This document shows, piece by piece, positions 17,293-26,107 of a stretch of DNA of 64,000 bases. This DNA is from JANXLO01 sp043762265 (GTDB lineage: Bacteria; Armatimonadota; Chthonomonadetes; Chthonomonadales; Chthonomonadaceae). The position numbers and the translations under genes are program-made. Each line of letters opens with the position of its first letter. Position 1 is the first letter of the stretch. Where the stretch lies: positions 1 to 64,000 of the forward strand of contig JAYUMV010000239.1 in NCBI GenBank assembly GCA_043762265.1, written 5' to 3'. The notes under the pieces were generated by a model. That model had not been told where the DNA came from, ran no database searches, and was given only the letters and a program-made list of their open reading frames with translations.

Positions 17293-19920
17293 TTAACGAG
17301 AGGCGGTGGCCGGTGGGTAGGAGGCGTCGCCGTGGGTGTGGTGCCAGAGCGCTTCGGTCAACAACTCGGGATCGGCGCGGTCCGGAGCCGAGAAGTCGAG
17401 GAGCGCGGAGACGGCGGCCCAATGGCGCGGTGTGCCCGCCAGTTTCTTGAGCGGAGGGTTGATCAGGTTGAGGGCGATTATGTTCTTGTGCGCTGTATAG
17501 GGCTGATAGTCGGCTTTTTCCTGGAAGACACTGCGCATCGGGATCGCCGCTGCATCGAACTGGTTGAGCGGAGGAATGTTGAGGATCTGCTCGATGGTGC
17601 GAATCATGTTCAACTGATTGAAGTTGGCGCTGAAGATCTGGCCGCGCTTGTTGAACGGACTGACGATCAGAGCTACCGTACGATGGCCCTCTACATGGTC
17701 GAGGCCGCCCTGCGCATCGTCTTCCACCACGAACACCACAGTCGGCTCATCGTGCCAGTATTTCTGGCTGTGTGAAAGGGTATCGATCAGTTTGCCGACG
17801 GCGAGATCGTTGTCGGCAATGTCCGATTCGGGCGTATAGCTGCCGGGTCGGGTGCCCGAGGTGTGGTCGTTCCCGAACCAGATGGTCGTCAGATCCGCGA
17901 GCGGTTTCCCGCTGTCGAGGTCTTTCACGATCCGCTCATAGTGCGCTACATCGGCATTTCGGTCCGCAGTGACCGGAACCTCTTTGTCGTAGTCCGTGTC
18001 GGAGTGGGGCTTGATGCTTGGCAGCGGGTCGAACTCGCCGTAGTTGTGGAACGAATGTCCGTTGTCCATCGCGGCCTGCCAGAGGAACTTATTGCCCGCA
18101 TAGACCAGAGGATCTGTGCCGCAGCAGGGATAGGAGCGCGGATAGTTGTTCATCGCCCGCTCGGAATAGTCGTCGGCGAACGCCTCGTTGAGCCAGTGGT
18201 GCCCGTCGGCGCTGATGGCGCCGCTGCAGTAGAAGTTGTCGAACAGGCCGAACTCGCGGGCGAGCGCATGGTGGTTGGGCGTGATCTTCTCCCCGAACAT
18301 CAGCAGACTGGGGTCGCCGCCGATATGCCCGGCAGGCACCGCAACGTCCGCAAAAAGCTGGTCGTAGGTGCGGTTCTCTTTAATGACCAGGACGACATGC
18401 TTAAACCTCGACCAGAAGGCGTCGCGCTTGCCGCTCAAAGCCTCGGCCATCCGATCAAAATGATCGTAGCGATTCACGGTCGTCGTCAACTGTGCCAGCG
18501 CCGTCCTGTCGGGGATGGGAATCACGCCCAGACTGCCGAGCACCGAATAGACACTGTGGCCGGTCAGACTGTCGGATTGTATCGCCCCGCCAGGGCCTGC
18601 CTTCGGCGTCGCGGCTCCCTCCCCACGCGGGCGAGTGACCGTAGCGCCGAGCGAGCCGATGCCCTTACTGTTCGCGACATAGAGGCTGGCGCCGTCCGGG
18701 CTCAGGAGAACGCCGAGCGGAAACCAGGCCGTCGGGATCAGCCCCACGATTTTCGTCGCGAGCGCCTTACCGCCAGCGGTGGCGTCCAGAGCGAACACGG
18801 CCACGGCGTTGTCGCCGCCCAAAGTGACGTAGAGGGCGCTGCCATCCTGGCTGACGGCGATCCCGTTCGGACTGCTGGCCGCGAGTTTGCCGGGGGCGGG
18901 ACTGGTAGCGATGGTCTCCACCACCGTATCGCTGCCGATGCCGATCACCGAAATAGTGTCGTTGTTCGCATTGGCGACGAAGAGACGACTGCCATCCGGT
19001 GAGAACGTCATATCGGTCGGCTGCAGGCCGACCGGGATCGTTTTGGAGACGGCATGTTCGGCATCGGCGGCGATCTGCGCGGTGGCGATTACGGAGACCG
19101 TGCCTGTCGAAGCCTTGTAGGATTTGGGATCGACCACTACCGGATCGTCTTCATCCAGCGTGTCCCCTGCTTCCGGCGTTTTGCCGCCCCGGTTGGCGAC
19201 ATAGATCTTGCCGCCGTCCTGACTCACGACGACTCGTTCCGGCGAACTGCCCACAGGAACTTCGGTATAGGTCGCGCGGCCGGTCTCCGCCTCATACGTG
19301 GAGAGATCGACGGCAGCGAGAGTCCCGTTGTTGAAAAGCGTCACGTACAGGGTCTTCTCATCGGGAGAGAGCGCCAGTCCGCAGGGCTGCGAGTCCTTTG
19401 CATTCTTGTTCGGCTCTATACGCGACTTCAAAGCGAGGCCTATCGGCTTGGACGCTGTGGCTTTGCCGCTCGCATCGAAATGCGTCACGAACACGACCCC
19501 GGCAGCATCTGCCGTGCCGCCCTGCGGCGCCGCCTGCGCTTTCCCGGTGGTGTAGAGCGTCCGTCCGTCCTTCGACCAGGCGATTCCGCCTAAGTTGTGG
19601 GAGCCCGGGACGAGATCCGGCAGAAACTGCTGGGTCTGGGTGTCGAACAGACGCGTCCCTCGCTGACACATCAGCGCCAGTATTTTGCCGTCGGGCCGCA
19701 GCGCCATATCGATGGGCCGCCCCTCGAAGGAAATATTTTTGCCAGCGGGACTGAGCGTCTGCCCGGTTGGGACGAAGTAGGTGCCATCGGTCTGCTTGCC
19801 GATCGTGGACATATCGGGTGATTTTGCTGCGGGCTTCGCCGCCAGACGTATTCCGCCATAGAGCAGACCGGCAGCCGGAAGCAGCAACATAAGATGACGA
19901 GTAGTGCGCGAAAGAGGCAT
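17293..19920 (-). CDS. YVTN beta-propeller / phosphoesterase fusion protein
   Basis: 875 aa. The N-terminal segment (about 10-30) is a signal or anchor. Residues about 55-440 contain YncE-like beta-propeller repeats (MALRPDGKILAL, MTFSPDGSRLFVANANNDT, YVAN...). Residues about 510-860 are a phosphoesterase-family, alkaline-phosphatase-like domain with KENRTYDQLFADV (about 515), FDNFYCSGAISADGHHW and EDDAQGGLDHVEGHR (about 733), the last containing probable metal ligands. Such fusions are common secreted proteins in environmental bacteria; the substrate is not established. It is a single-gene unit with its own terminator. Confidence 0.9.
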   Translation of the reverse strand: MPLSRTTRHLMLLLPAAGLLYGGIRLAAKPAAKSPDMSTIGKQTDGTYFVPTGQTLSPAGKNISFEGRPIDMALRPDGKILALMCQRGTRLFDTQTQQFLPDLVPGSHNLGGIAWSKDGRTLYTTGKAQAAPQGGTADAAGVVFVTHFDASGKATASKPIGLALKSRIEPNKNAKDSQPCGLALSPDEKTLYVTLFNNGTLAAVDLSTYEAETGRATYTEVPVGSSPERVVVSQDGGKIYVANRGGKTPEAGDTLDEDDPVVVDPKSYKASTGTVSVIATAQIAADAEHAVSKTIPVGLQPTDMTFSPDGSRLFVANANNDTISVIGIGSDTVVETIATSPAPGKLAASSPNGIAVSQDGSALYVTLGGDNAVAVFALDATAGGKALATKIVGLIPTAWFPLGVLLSPDGASLYVANSKGIGSLGATVTRPRGEGAATPKAGPGGAIQSDSLTGHSVYSVLGSLGVIPIPDRTALAQLTTTVNRYDHFDRMAEALSGKRDAFWSRFKHVVLVIKENRTYDQLFADVAVPAGHIGGDPSLLMFGEKITPNHHALAREFGLFDNFYCSGAISADGHHWLNEAFADDYSERAMNNYPRSYPCCGTDPLVYAGNKFLWQAAMDNGHSFHNYGEFDPLPSIKPHSDTDYDKEVPVTADRNADVAHYERIVKDLDSGKPLADLTTIWFGNDHTSGTRPGSYTPESDIADNDLAVGKLIDTLSHSQKYWHDEPTVVFVVEDDAQGGLDHVEGHRTVALIVSPFNKRGQIFSANFNQLNMIRTIEQILNIPPLNQFDAAAIPMRSVFQEKADYQPYTAHKNIIALNLINPPLKKLAGTPRHWAAVSALLDFSAPDRADPELLTEALWHHTHGDASYPPATASR

Positions 19921-20103
19921 CGGTTTCTCCTGATCTGTCGGACCTTTCCCTAGGAATCGAGCGGGGACAAAGCCCGGAATTGTGTAGGACCTATAGATTA
20001 TCGCACAGGCATGTTAAGAAACCGTTAAATGCAGAGGCACAACCCCGTGGCTTGTGAGGGCTCTCAGGTTAGAACAGCAGGATTTGAGGGTGGCAGAGTC
20101 GCA

Positions 20104-23100
20104 ATGAGAGGAGCGAATCATTATCCCCACGGAGCCGCGAACACATTGGACACAGGGCAACAGACAGAAGTCATATGGCGGATCGAACTCCTGGGAGGCG
20201 TGTCTCTTTCACGTGGGGGGGAACAACGTCCTCCCTTTAAAACGCGCCGTATGACACGCCTGTTGGCGCGTCTCGCCTGTTTTCCGGACAGGGCGCATGC
20301 CCGTGACATCCTGGCAGAAGAGTTGTGGCCGGAAGAGGACCCGGAAGCGATTCGGGAGCGGTTTCGGCAGACCCTGGCGCTATTGCGGCGCGAGTTGGAG
20401 CCTGCGGACGTTTCGGCCGGAAGCGTTCTGATTGCGGACCGCTCCACGGTGCGTTTAGCTCCTCGATCCTTCACCACCGATATTGCGGATTTTACCGCAG
20501 CGCTCCGCATGGCCGCCACCGAGACCGATCTTGTTCGGCAGATCGCGCCATTGCGGCAAGCGGTCACGCTCTATCGCGGCGATCTAATGCCGGGGTTCGA
20601 TGAAGACTGGATACAGACCGAGCGCCTGCATCTGGCGGAACGCTCCCGGCAGGCGCTGGTCCGCCTGACCATGCTGCTCGCCTCGGGAGGGCAATGGGAA
20701 GAGGCCATCGAAACGGCGCGTCGGACCATCACCGCCGATCCCCTGCATGAGGAGGCGCACTGCATGCTGATCCGCCTCTTCGCGCAGTCGGGGCGTATGG
20801 CGGATGCGCACCGGCAGTACGAAGCGTTGGAACGGCTCCTGAAGGAGCAGATGAACCTGGAACCCGCTGCGGCAACGCAGGATCTCATGCGGGAGTTGCG
20901 CAGCGGACTCACGTTGGCCTCTTTGCTTTCGGTCTCCCCGCAACCTCCAGTCGTCGTAGCCCCGCTGGAACCGACTCTTCCAGCACAGACTGTCGCTCCT
21001 CCCACAGCCGTCCTGCCACATCCGATGACACGTTTCTACGGTCGTGAGGCGGAAATAGAACAACTGACAGCGCTGCTCTCACCTCAAGGTGTCCCCTCCA
21101 ACGCGCCGCCGCCGCTCGTCACTTTGACTGGGCAGGGGGGAGCCGGGAAGACGCGTCTCGCGCTGGAGGTCGCCCGGCGACTGGCCCCGTCCTACGCGCA
21201 GGCGGTCTGGTTTGTGCCGCTTGCCGATGTCCTCTCCCCCGAACGTATAGGGGATGCGGTCTGTGAGACGCTGGAACTAGCGCGTTCCGGACAGTCCGAT
21301 CCGATCCAACAGGCCATCGCGTTTCTGCGTGGATATCCGAACGCGCTTTTGATCTTCGACAATTTCGAACATCTCCAGGAGGAGGGAACGCCGGTGCTGC
21401 AGGCGCTGCGTCACCGGCTGCCGCACCTCGCCTGTCTGGTCACCTCGCGCCATAAACTCAATCTGGACGGGGAGCGCGATCTGACTCTCTCTCCACTCGC
21501 CACTCCGGAGGGGGAGCAGAGCAGCGAACAGTTGCAGAGTTATCCGAGTGTGCAGCTTTTCCTGGACCGTGCGCAGGCCGCACGCTACTCTTTCGCCCTG
21601 ACGCCAGCGAATGCAGATGCCATTGCGACGCTGGTGCAGCAGCTCGAAGGGCTTCCACTGGCGATCGAACTGGCGGCAGCCTGGGCCGCGACACTCACGC
21701 CGGAACAGATCCTGCTGCGTCTGTCGCATCGCTTTGAACTTCTCGTCAGTCGGCGTAGAGACGCTCCGCAGCGGCATCGCAGTCTGCAAGCGGTGCTGGA
21801 AGGCAGCGTTCAACTGTTGCCCCCCTGGCTGCAGAAGCTCTATGCGCAACTCTCTGTCTTTCGCGGGGGATGGACTCTGGAAGCGGTAGAACAGGTGGCG
21901 CGGGTGCCCACGACGACCAGCGTCGGAACTCTGCACTATATGGAAGGGCTGGCGCTGCTTCAGGAGCGCTCCTTCGTGCACTCGGAGGAGGCGGACGCGG
22001 AGATGCGCTACTCGCTTCTGGAATCCTTGCGAAAGTTCGGCGCGGAGCAGTTGACCGCAGAAGAGCAACGGAGTCTGGCGCAGCGGCATGCCGCTTTCTA
22101 TCTTGTGCTGGCAACGGAGGCCCAGGCACATCTGCGCACACCGGCAGAAAAACAGTGGTTCGACCGCCTGGAGCTAGAGAACGAGAACTTGCGTGCGGCT
22201 CTGGGGTGGGCGCTCGCAAACGAGCCGGATACCGCCTTGCAGATGACGGCGCGTCTTCCTCACTTCTGGATGACGCGTGGTTTTGCGCGGGAGGGCAGCG
22301 ATTGGCTGCATCGGGCGCTGCGGTGTCCCGCAGAAGTCTCGACGGTACGCGCGGAAGCGCTCAATGGGTTGGCGCTGATGAAGTTCTCCCTGAGCGAGTA
22401 CGATGCCGGTAAGGCGTGGGCGCTGGAGAGCCTGAAGGCGCGGCGAGAGTTGGAGGATCCGCAGGGAACCGCGAAGACCCTCAACACCCTGGGAGCGATT
22501 TTGATGGAACAGGGCGACTATCGTGAAGCGCAGACCTGCTATGAGGAGTGCCTCGGTCTGCACCGCCTGACCGGCCATCGCATGGGCGAATCGATCGTGC
22601 TGGCCAACCTGGGCAATCTGGTCTATGGCCAGGGAGAGTACGCCATGGCCTGCAACTACTACGAGGCGTGCCTGGAAGCACGACGCGCGCTGGGCGATCG
22701 GCGTGGGATCGCGGCGGCCCTCGACTACATGGCGCGGGCCGTGCGAGAGCAAGGCGACTACGGGAGGGCCTGCGATCTGCATGCCGAGAGTCTGGACATG
22801 CGGCGCGAACTCAACGACAAACAGAGCGTGGCCCTTTCGTTGAATCATATGGCCTTCGCGAAAATCCTGATGGGAGAAAAGGTTGTGGCCCGCACTCTGC
22901 TGGAAGAGAGCCTGGTCTACTCTCGGGAGATCGGGGATAAAGCAGGAGTCGCGGAAGCGTTCTCTCTTTTAGGAGAACTGGCACGTCAGGACAATGCCGG
23001 AACGAGTCCCCGGGGGTACTGGTCGGAGAGCCTGACGATCTGGCAGGAGATGGGAGATAGAGCCAGCACGGTCGCCCTCCTGGAATCCTTTGCAGGACTG

Positions 23101-23319
23101 GTGCATTCCGAAGGCCAAAGCGATGCGGCAGCGCAACTGCTCGGCTTTGCCGAGGCCCTGCGCACCGAAATCTTCTCTCCCCTGCGACCCTCCAGCCTCC
23201 CTCGCTACGCACAGACCCTGGATGCTGTCCGTGCCGCCCTGGGGTCCGAAGCGTTCGAGGCTGCTTGGACCGTAGGGCGCTCTCTTACCCTTGAACAGGC
23301 GATTCGCCTGGTTCTCTAA
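20104..23319 (+). CDS. BTAD-NB-ARC-TPR (AfsR/SARP-like STAND) regulator
   Basis: About 1071 aa. A winged-helix domain begins at WRIELLGGVSLS and is followed by a BTAD (LMPGFDEDWIQTERL, EEAHCMLIRLFAQSGRMADAHRQYE). The NB-ARC has P-loop TGQGGAGKTRL and Walker B LLIFDNFEH. The C-terminus is a long TPR array (LNGLALMKFSLSEYDAGKAW and at least six more units). The start is uncertain: ATG 20104 is chosen, ATG 20029 would add 25 residues, and a TTG near 20146 would match the short N-termini of the two sister regulators. The gene that follows on the same strand encodes an exported protein preceded by SARP-like repeats. Effector unknown. Confidence 0.9.
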   Translation: MRGANHYPHGAANTLDTGQQTEVIWRIELLGGVSLSRGGEQRPPFKTRRMTRLLARLACFPDRAHARDILAEELWPEEDPEAIRERFRQTLALLRRELEPADVSAGSVLIADRSTVRLAPRSFTTDIADFTAALRMAATETDLVRQIAPLRQAVTLYRGDLMPGFDEDWIQTERLHLAERSRQALVRLTMLLASGGQWEEAIETARRTITADPLHEEAHCMLIRLFAQSGRMADAHRQYEALERLLKEQMNLEPAAATQDLMRELRSGLTLASLLSVSPQPPVVVAPLEPTLPAQTVAPPTAVLPHPMTRFYGREAEIEQLTALLSPQGVPSNAPPPLVTLTGQGGAGKTRLALEVARRLAPSYAQAVWFVPLADVLSPERIGDAVCETLELARSGQSDPIQQAIAFLRGYPNALLIFDNFEHLQEEGTPVLQALRHRLPHLACLVTSRHKLNLDGERDLTLSPLATPEGEQSSEQLQSYPSVQLFLDRAQAARYSFALTPANADAIATLVQQLEGLPLAIELAAAWAATLTPEQILLRLSHRFELLVSRRRDAPQRHRSLQAVLEGSVQLLPPWLQKLYAQLSVFRGGWTLEAVEQVARVPTTTSVGTLHYMEGLALLQERSFVHSEEADAEMRYSLLESLRKFGAEQLTAEEQRSLAQRHAAFYLVLATEAQAHLRTPAEKQWFDRLELENENLRAALGWALANEPDTALQMTARLPHFWMTRGFAREGSDWLHRALRCPAEVSTVRAEALNGLALMKFSLSEYDAGKAWALESLKARRELEDPQGTAKTLNTLGAILMEQGDYREAQTCYEECLGLHRLTGHRMGESIVLANLGNLVYGQGEYAMACNYYEACLEARRALGDRRGIAAALDYMARAVREQGDYGRACDLHAESLDMRRELNDKQSVALSLNHMAFAKILMGEKVVARTLLEESLVYSREIGDKAGVAEAFSLLGELARQDNAGTSPRGYWSESLTIWQEMGDRASTVALLESFAGLVHSEGQSDAAAQLLGFAEALRTEIFSPLRPSSLPRYAQTLDAVRAALGSEAFEAAWTVGRSLTLEQAIRLVL

Positions 23320-23383
23320 TCCTGCACCTCCCCCACTCCCCGAGTCTTGCTGAACTTTCAAAATATCACGGTAAACTCCGCAT

Positions 23384-23428
23384 ATATCACGCCTTTGTCA
23401 TGAAGATGTTACGTTGGAAGTGTATCCT
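23384..23428 (+). promoter_or_regulatory. Imperfect SARP-type direct repeats plus -10
   Basis: Three 8-mers with an 11-bp period, ATATCACG (23384), TTGTCATG (23395) and ATGTTACG (23406), fit a common pattern WTRTYAYG. They are followed by 9 nt and TATCCT at 23423-23428. A further exact ATATCACG lies at 23363. The spacing from last repeat to -10 equals that in the promoters at 9010 and 33576. The repeats are imperfect, so this is weaker than those two. Confidence 0.45.
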
Positions 23429-23477
23429 ACCTGCAACACCGCGACCCCACAGGGCGCGGATCTATGGGAGGAACCTC

Positions 23478-24572
23478 ATGAAAACGCGAATGACGATGAA
23501 TGTGCTCTCCGCCTTGCTCCTGCTCCTGGCCCTGACGCCACGAGCCCATGCCGACGCCGCCGGGCCGACGGTGCTCAAACCCAGTATGAATATCATGGTG
23601 ACGCGCTACCTGCGTTATTTCCCCACGCCGACGGCGGCGGAGCCCACCTACAACACCTGGAGTTGGCGGCCCCGTTTCAACTTCACCCTGGCCGGTCCGA
23701 TTACGGGCGGCAGCCAGATCAGCATCTCTTTCTTCAAGCCGGACGGCAGCGCCTGGCTGACTATGCCGTTGCCGGTAAATGAGATTGCCGAAGGACAGAC
23801 GGTCCCGGTCGTCAATCCCAACGACTCCACGCAGGACGCCGAGCGCCACACGACAACGCTAATCGGCACCTTCACCTTCAAAATCAATATGAAGAACCCG
23901 CTGACGAGCACCAACAAGACGCTCTATGCCGGTAAATTCACGGTCAACAAGTTCCATGTCGGCCCCAACCTTCCGGCGAACGCGCATCAGTGGGACTACT
24001 ATGTCGAGCACGACTGGCTGCTGCCCATCGGCTACCTGGGCTGGAAACAGGATCCGAGCGAGCAGGCGCCGCAGCTGATGTCGCTGATGTGGTTCCGGGG
24101 CGATCTGAAGCAGGAACAGGTCTCGGCCTACATGTACTACAAGGGCAAGCAGATCAGTAGCACGGGCAATTCGGAGCAGGGCAGCAGCTATCCGCAGTAC
24201 AGCCTCATCCCGCCGAGCACGCCGGAAGATCCGCGTTGGGTAGGATTTGTCTTCCGCTTCTTCAACGTCGCAACGACCAACAAGAAGACCACCGACAACC
24301 CCTTGACGGACACCTTTTTCCTGGACAAGAATCCCGGCGCCTACGAGATCAAAGTCCTGGTCAAAGGCCAACTGGCGCGGACCACGTCGTTCATGGTCGG
24401 TGAGGACGGTAAAGTCGTGGACCCCGGCATCGCCGCTGCCAACGGCATCAGCCCGATGCCCATCATCCTGCCGCTGAAGGTGATCGCGGGTGGCGATGTG
24501 AAAGTCGTCCCGACGACTTACAAGACGGACGCCTTCTTCGGCAACCCGCTCAACAAGTTCATGATCCCCTGA
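23478..24572 (+). CDS. Exported protein of unknown function
   Basis: 364 aa. A clear Sec signal peptide (MKTRMTMN then VLSALLLLLALTP, AHA cleavage). The mature part looks all-beta, with stretches such as NFTLAGPITGGSQISISFF, GTFTFKINMKNPL and AYEIKVLVKGQLARTTSF, suggesting immunoglobulin-like or jelly-roll strands. I recognise no enzyme motif. The start at 23478 has GGGAGGA before the ATG; the open frame upstream lacks signal-peptide character. It follows the BTAD regulator and heads a run of three genes of unknown function. Confidence 0.8.
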   Translation: MKTRMTMNVLSALLLLLALTPRAHADAAGPTVLKPSMNIMVTRYLRYFPTPTAAEPTYNTWSWRPRFNFTLAGPITGGSQISISFFKPDGSAWLTMPLPVNEIAEGQTVPVVNPNDSTQDAERHTTTLIGTFTFKINMKNPLTSTNKTLYAGKFTVNKFHVGPNLPANAHQWDYYVEHDWLLPIGYLGWKQDPSEQAPQLMSLMWFRGDLKQEQVSAYMYYKGKQISSTGNSEQGSSYPQYSLIPPSTPEDPRWVGFVFRFFNVATTNKKTTDNPLTDTFFLDKNPGAYEIKVLVKGQLARTTSFMVGEDGKVVDPGIAAANGISPMPIILPLKVIAGGDVKVVPTTYKTDAFFGNPLNKFMIP

Positions 24573-24586
24573 TCCGCACTCCACCC

Positions 24587-24615
24587 TCCTCCGGATAGAC
24601 CTTCTGTCCGGAGGA
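24587..24615. repeat. Intergenic 9-bp perfect hairpin
   Basis: TCCTCCGGA and TCCGGAGGA flank an 11-nt loop between two co-directional genes of unknown function. There is no T-tract, so it may be an RNA-processing or attenuating hairpin rather than a terminator. Confidence 0.5.
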
Positions 24616-24640
24616 AGATCGTTCTCAGGGAGAGAGTCTG

Positions 24641-25228
24641 ATGGGGCTACACGGAACAACCTTCGTCCAGAAAATCACGACGACCGCGCGTGCGATCAGC
24701 GTGGTCGATCCCAAAGAACTGCGGACCGGTCAGGTCGGCAAGGAGATCGGAGAAGCTGTCCTTGCTCAGTGCGACATCTGTCTCACGGCTCTGGCTTCCG
24801 CTCTCAATGTCGAGGCGGAAGCGAGCGGAACGATTACGATTTCCCTTTGCGAACCCGGTGAGCCGCAGACGATGCCCCTCGCAGCGCTGCAGGTCTGGTG
24901 CCGAGAGCGGGCAGGCTGGGCCAACGAAGGCCTTTATCGGGTTCGCATTCAGCGGGCGCTCTTGCAGGCCAGCGTCTGGGTCGGTGACCTGAACGAACCG
25001 GGCGTATTGAGCGAGGACCAGGCCGTTCTCGCAGCGGAGACAGGTCGGTATCTGCTCCAGGTGCTGCACGATGCGCAGTCCGCCGGTGTTTCCGAGCGCA
25101 TGCAGGTTTCCTGGAACTCGACCACGATCACGCTTGCAGCGGCGACAAAACTCGCCGCCTATGTCGCGACCACCGACAGTCGCCGCAAACTGCTCCTGAA
25201 AACCGAGCGTGCGGCACCCGAAATTTAA
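24641..25228 (+). CDS. Hypothetical cytoplasmic protein
   Basis: 195 aa with no signal peptide or membrane segment. It looks like a compact alpha/beta domain, with a long helix region (EIGEAVLAQCDICLTALASAL) and a later helix (LSEDQAVLAAETGRYLLQVLHD). I recognise no family. GGGAGAGAG precedes the ATG. It lies between two exported-protein genes, 68 nt after the first and 35 nt before the next, so it may be a cytoplasmic partner of them (inference). Confidence 0.75.
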   Translation: MGLHGTTFVQKITTTARAISVVDPKELRTGQVGKEIGEAVLAQCDICLTALASALNVEAEASGTITISLCEPGEPQTMPLAALQVWCRERAGWANEGLYRVRIQRALLQASVWVGDLNEPGVLSEDQAVLAAETGRYLLQVLHDAQSAGVSERMQVSWNSTTITLAAATKLAAYVATTDSRRKLLLKTERAAPEI

Positions 25229-25263
25229 CCGTTCGAGGGCGTTCGACGCCCCTTCGAAGGAAC

Positions 25264-25998
25264 ATGACGACAATGAAATCTCACCTGAAAACTTCTCTTA
25301 CCTTCTGTCTCTTGCTGGCTGCCTCGGCAGGAGGCGCGCACGCCGGGCAGAATAGCCATGCGACACACTTCATCGGTGCGCCGAAGGTCGCCGCCAAAGC
25401 GGGAGGGCAGGATGCGGGCCTCGACCGCCTGTGCAACAATCACTACAATCGCCTCAACCTCCCGGTGGGTAAGATGTCCGATGTCAAACAGACGATCGAT
25501 GTCGCCCGAAAATCCACCCCAGCGGAGTTAAAAGCTAAGCTGAATGCCAGCAAAATCACGTTGGAAGAGGCTTCCTGGTATCTCTACTATCTGGGCCAGA
25601 AGGCGATCCAAAACGACGATTATAAAGGCTATATCAAGTATATGACCGTTGCTGCCGACGACTATCTCAATCCCTGGGCGATGACCAAACTGGCCAAAGT
25701 CTACTACTACGACAAGGCGGAGTGGCAGAAGCAGTTCCCGAAAGCTCAGATCACGACCGACAAAAATCTGGAGAAGTCCTATGTCTATCTGCAAGTCGCC
25801 TTCGTCATCGGCGGCGAGGTCGAGACCGACACCAAGGACAACTCTATTCTAACTGGCGTTACCAACGGCGGGCTCGCTCTGAAAGACACCTTCGAAGGCA
25901 CCGGCGTCAAAGGCTTCAATCCCCAGGCTGCCATCACCAAAAACAAGGCCGCCATGATCGACAAAGTTAAAACCTTCAAACGCCTCTACGAGAAGTAG
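25264..25998 (+). CDS. Exported protein with Sel1/TPR-like helices
   Basis: 244 aa. Signal peptide at residues 1-28 (LKTSLTFCLLLAASAGGAHA). The mature protein is helical, with alternating segments resembling Sel1/TPR units: EEASWYLYYLGQKAIQNDDYK, PWAMTKLAKVYYYDKAEWQ and NLEKSYVYLQVAFVIGG. No catalytic motif. ATG 25273, nine bases in, is an equally good start because AAGGAA sits very close to the first ATG. A small hairpin (GGGCG-TTCGA-CGCCC) directly precedes the ribosome site. It ends in a strong terminator and closes the three-gene unknown cassette. Confidence 0.78.
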   Translation: MTTMKSHLKTSLTFCLLLAASAGGAHAGQNSHATHFIGAPKVAAKAGGQDAGLDRLCNNHYNRLNLPVGKMSDVKQTIDVARKSTPAELKAKLNASKITLEEASWYLYYLGQKAIQNDDYKGYIKYMTVAADDYLNPWAMTKLAKVYYYDKAEWQKQFPKAQITTDKNLEKSYVYLQVAFVIGGEVETDTKDNSILTGVTNGGLALKDTFEGTGVKGFNPQAAITKNKAAMIDKVKTFKRLYEK

Positions 25999-26014
25999 AA
26001 GGCAGGTCCGAGGT

Positions 26015-26044
26015 TGCGGCCTGACCAAATCAGGCCGCATTTTC
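26015..26044 (+). terminator. Rho-independent terminator
   Basis: TGCGGCCTGA and TCAGGCCGCA form a perfect 10-bp stem with a CCAAA loop, followed by TTTTC. It lies 17 nt after the stop of the Sel1/TPR-like gene. Confidence 0.92.
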
Positions 26045-26107
26045 ATGTCTCCCATTGGCACCTCATAAATTGTTTAGCATAGGGCTATTGGCAGGCGAGA
26101 AGTAAGT

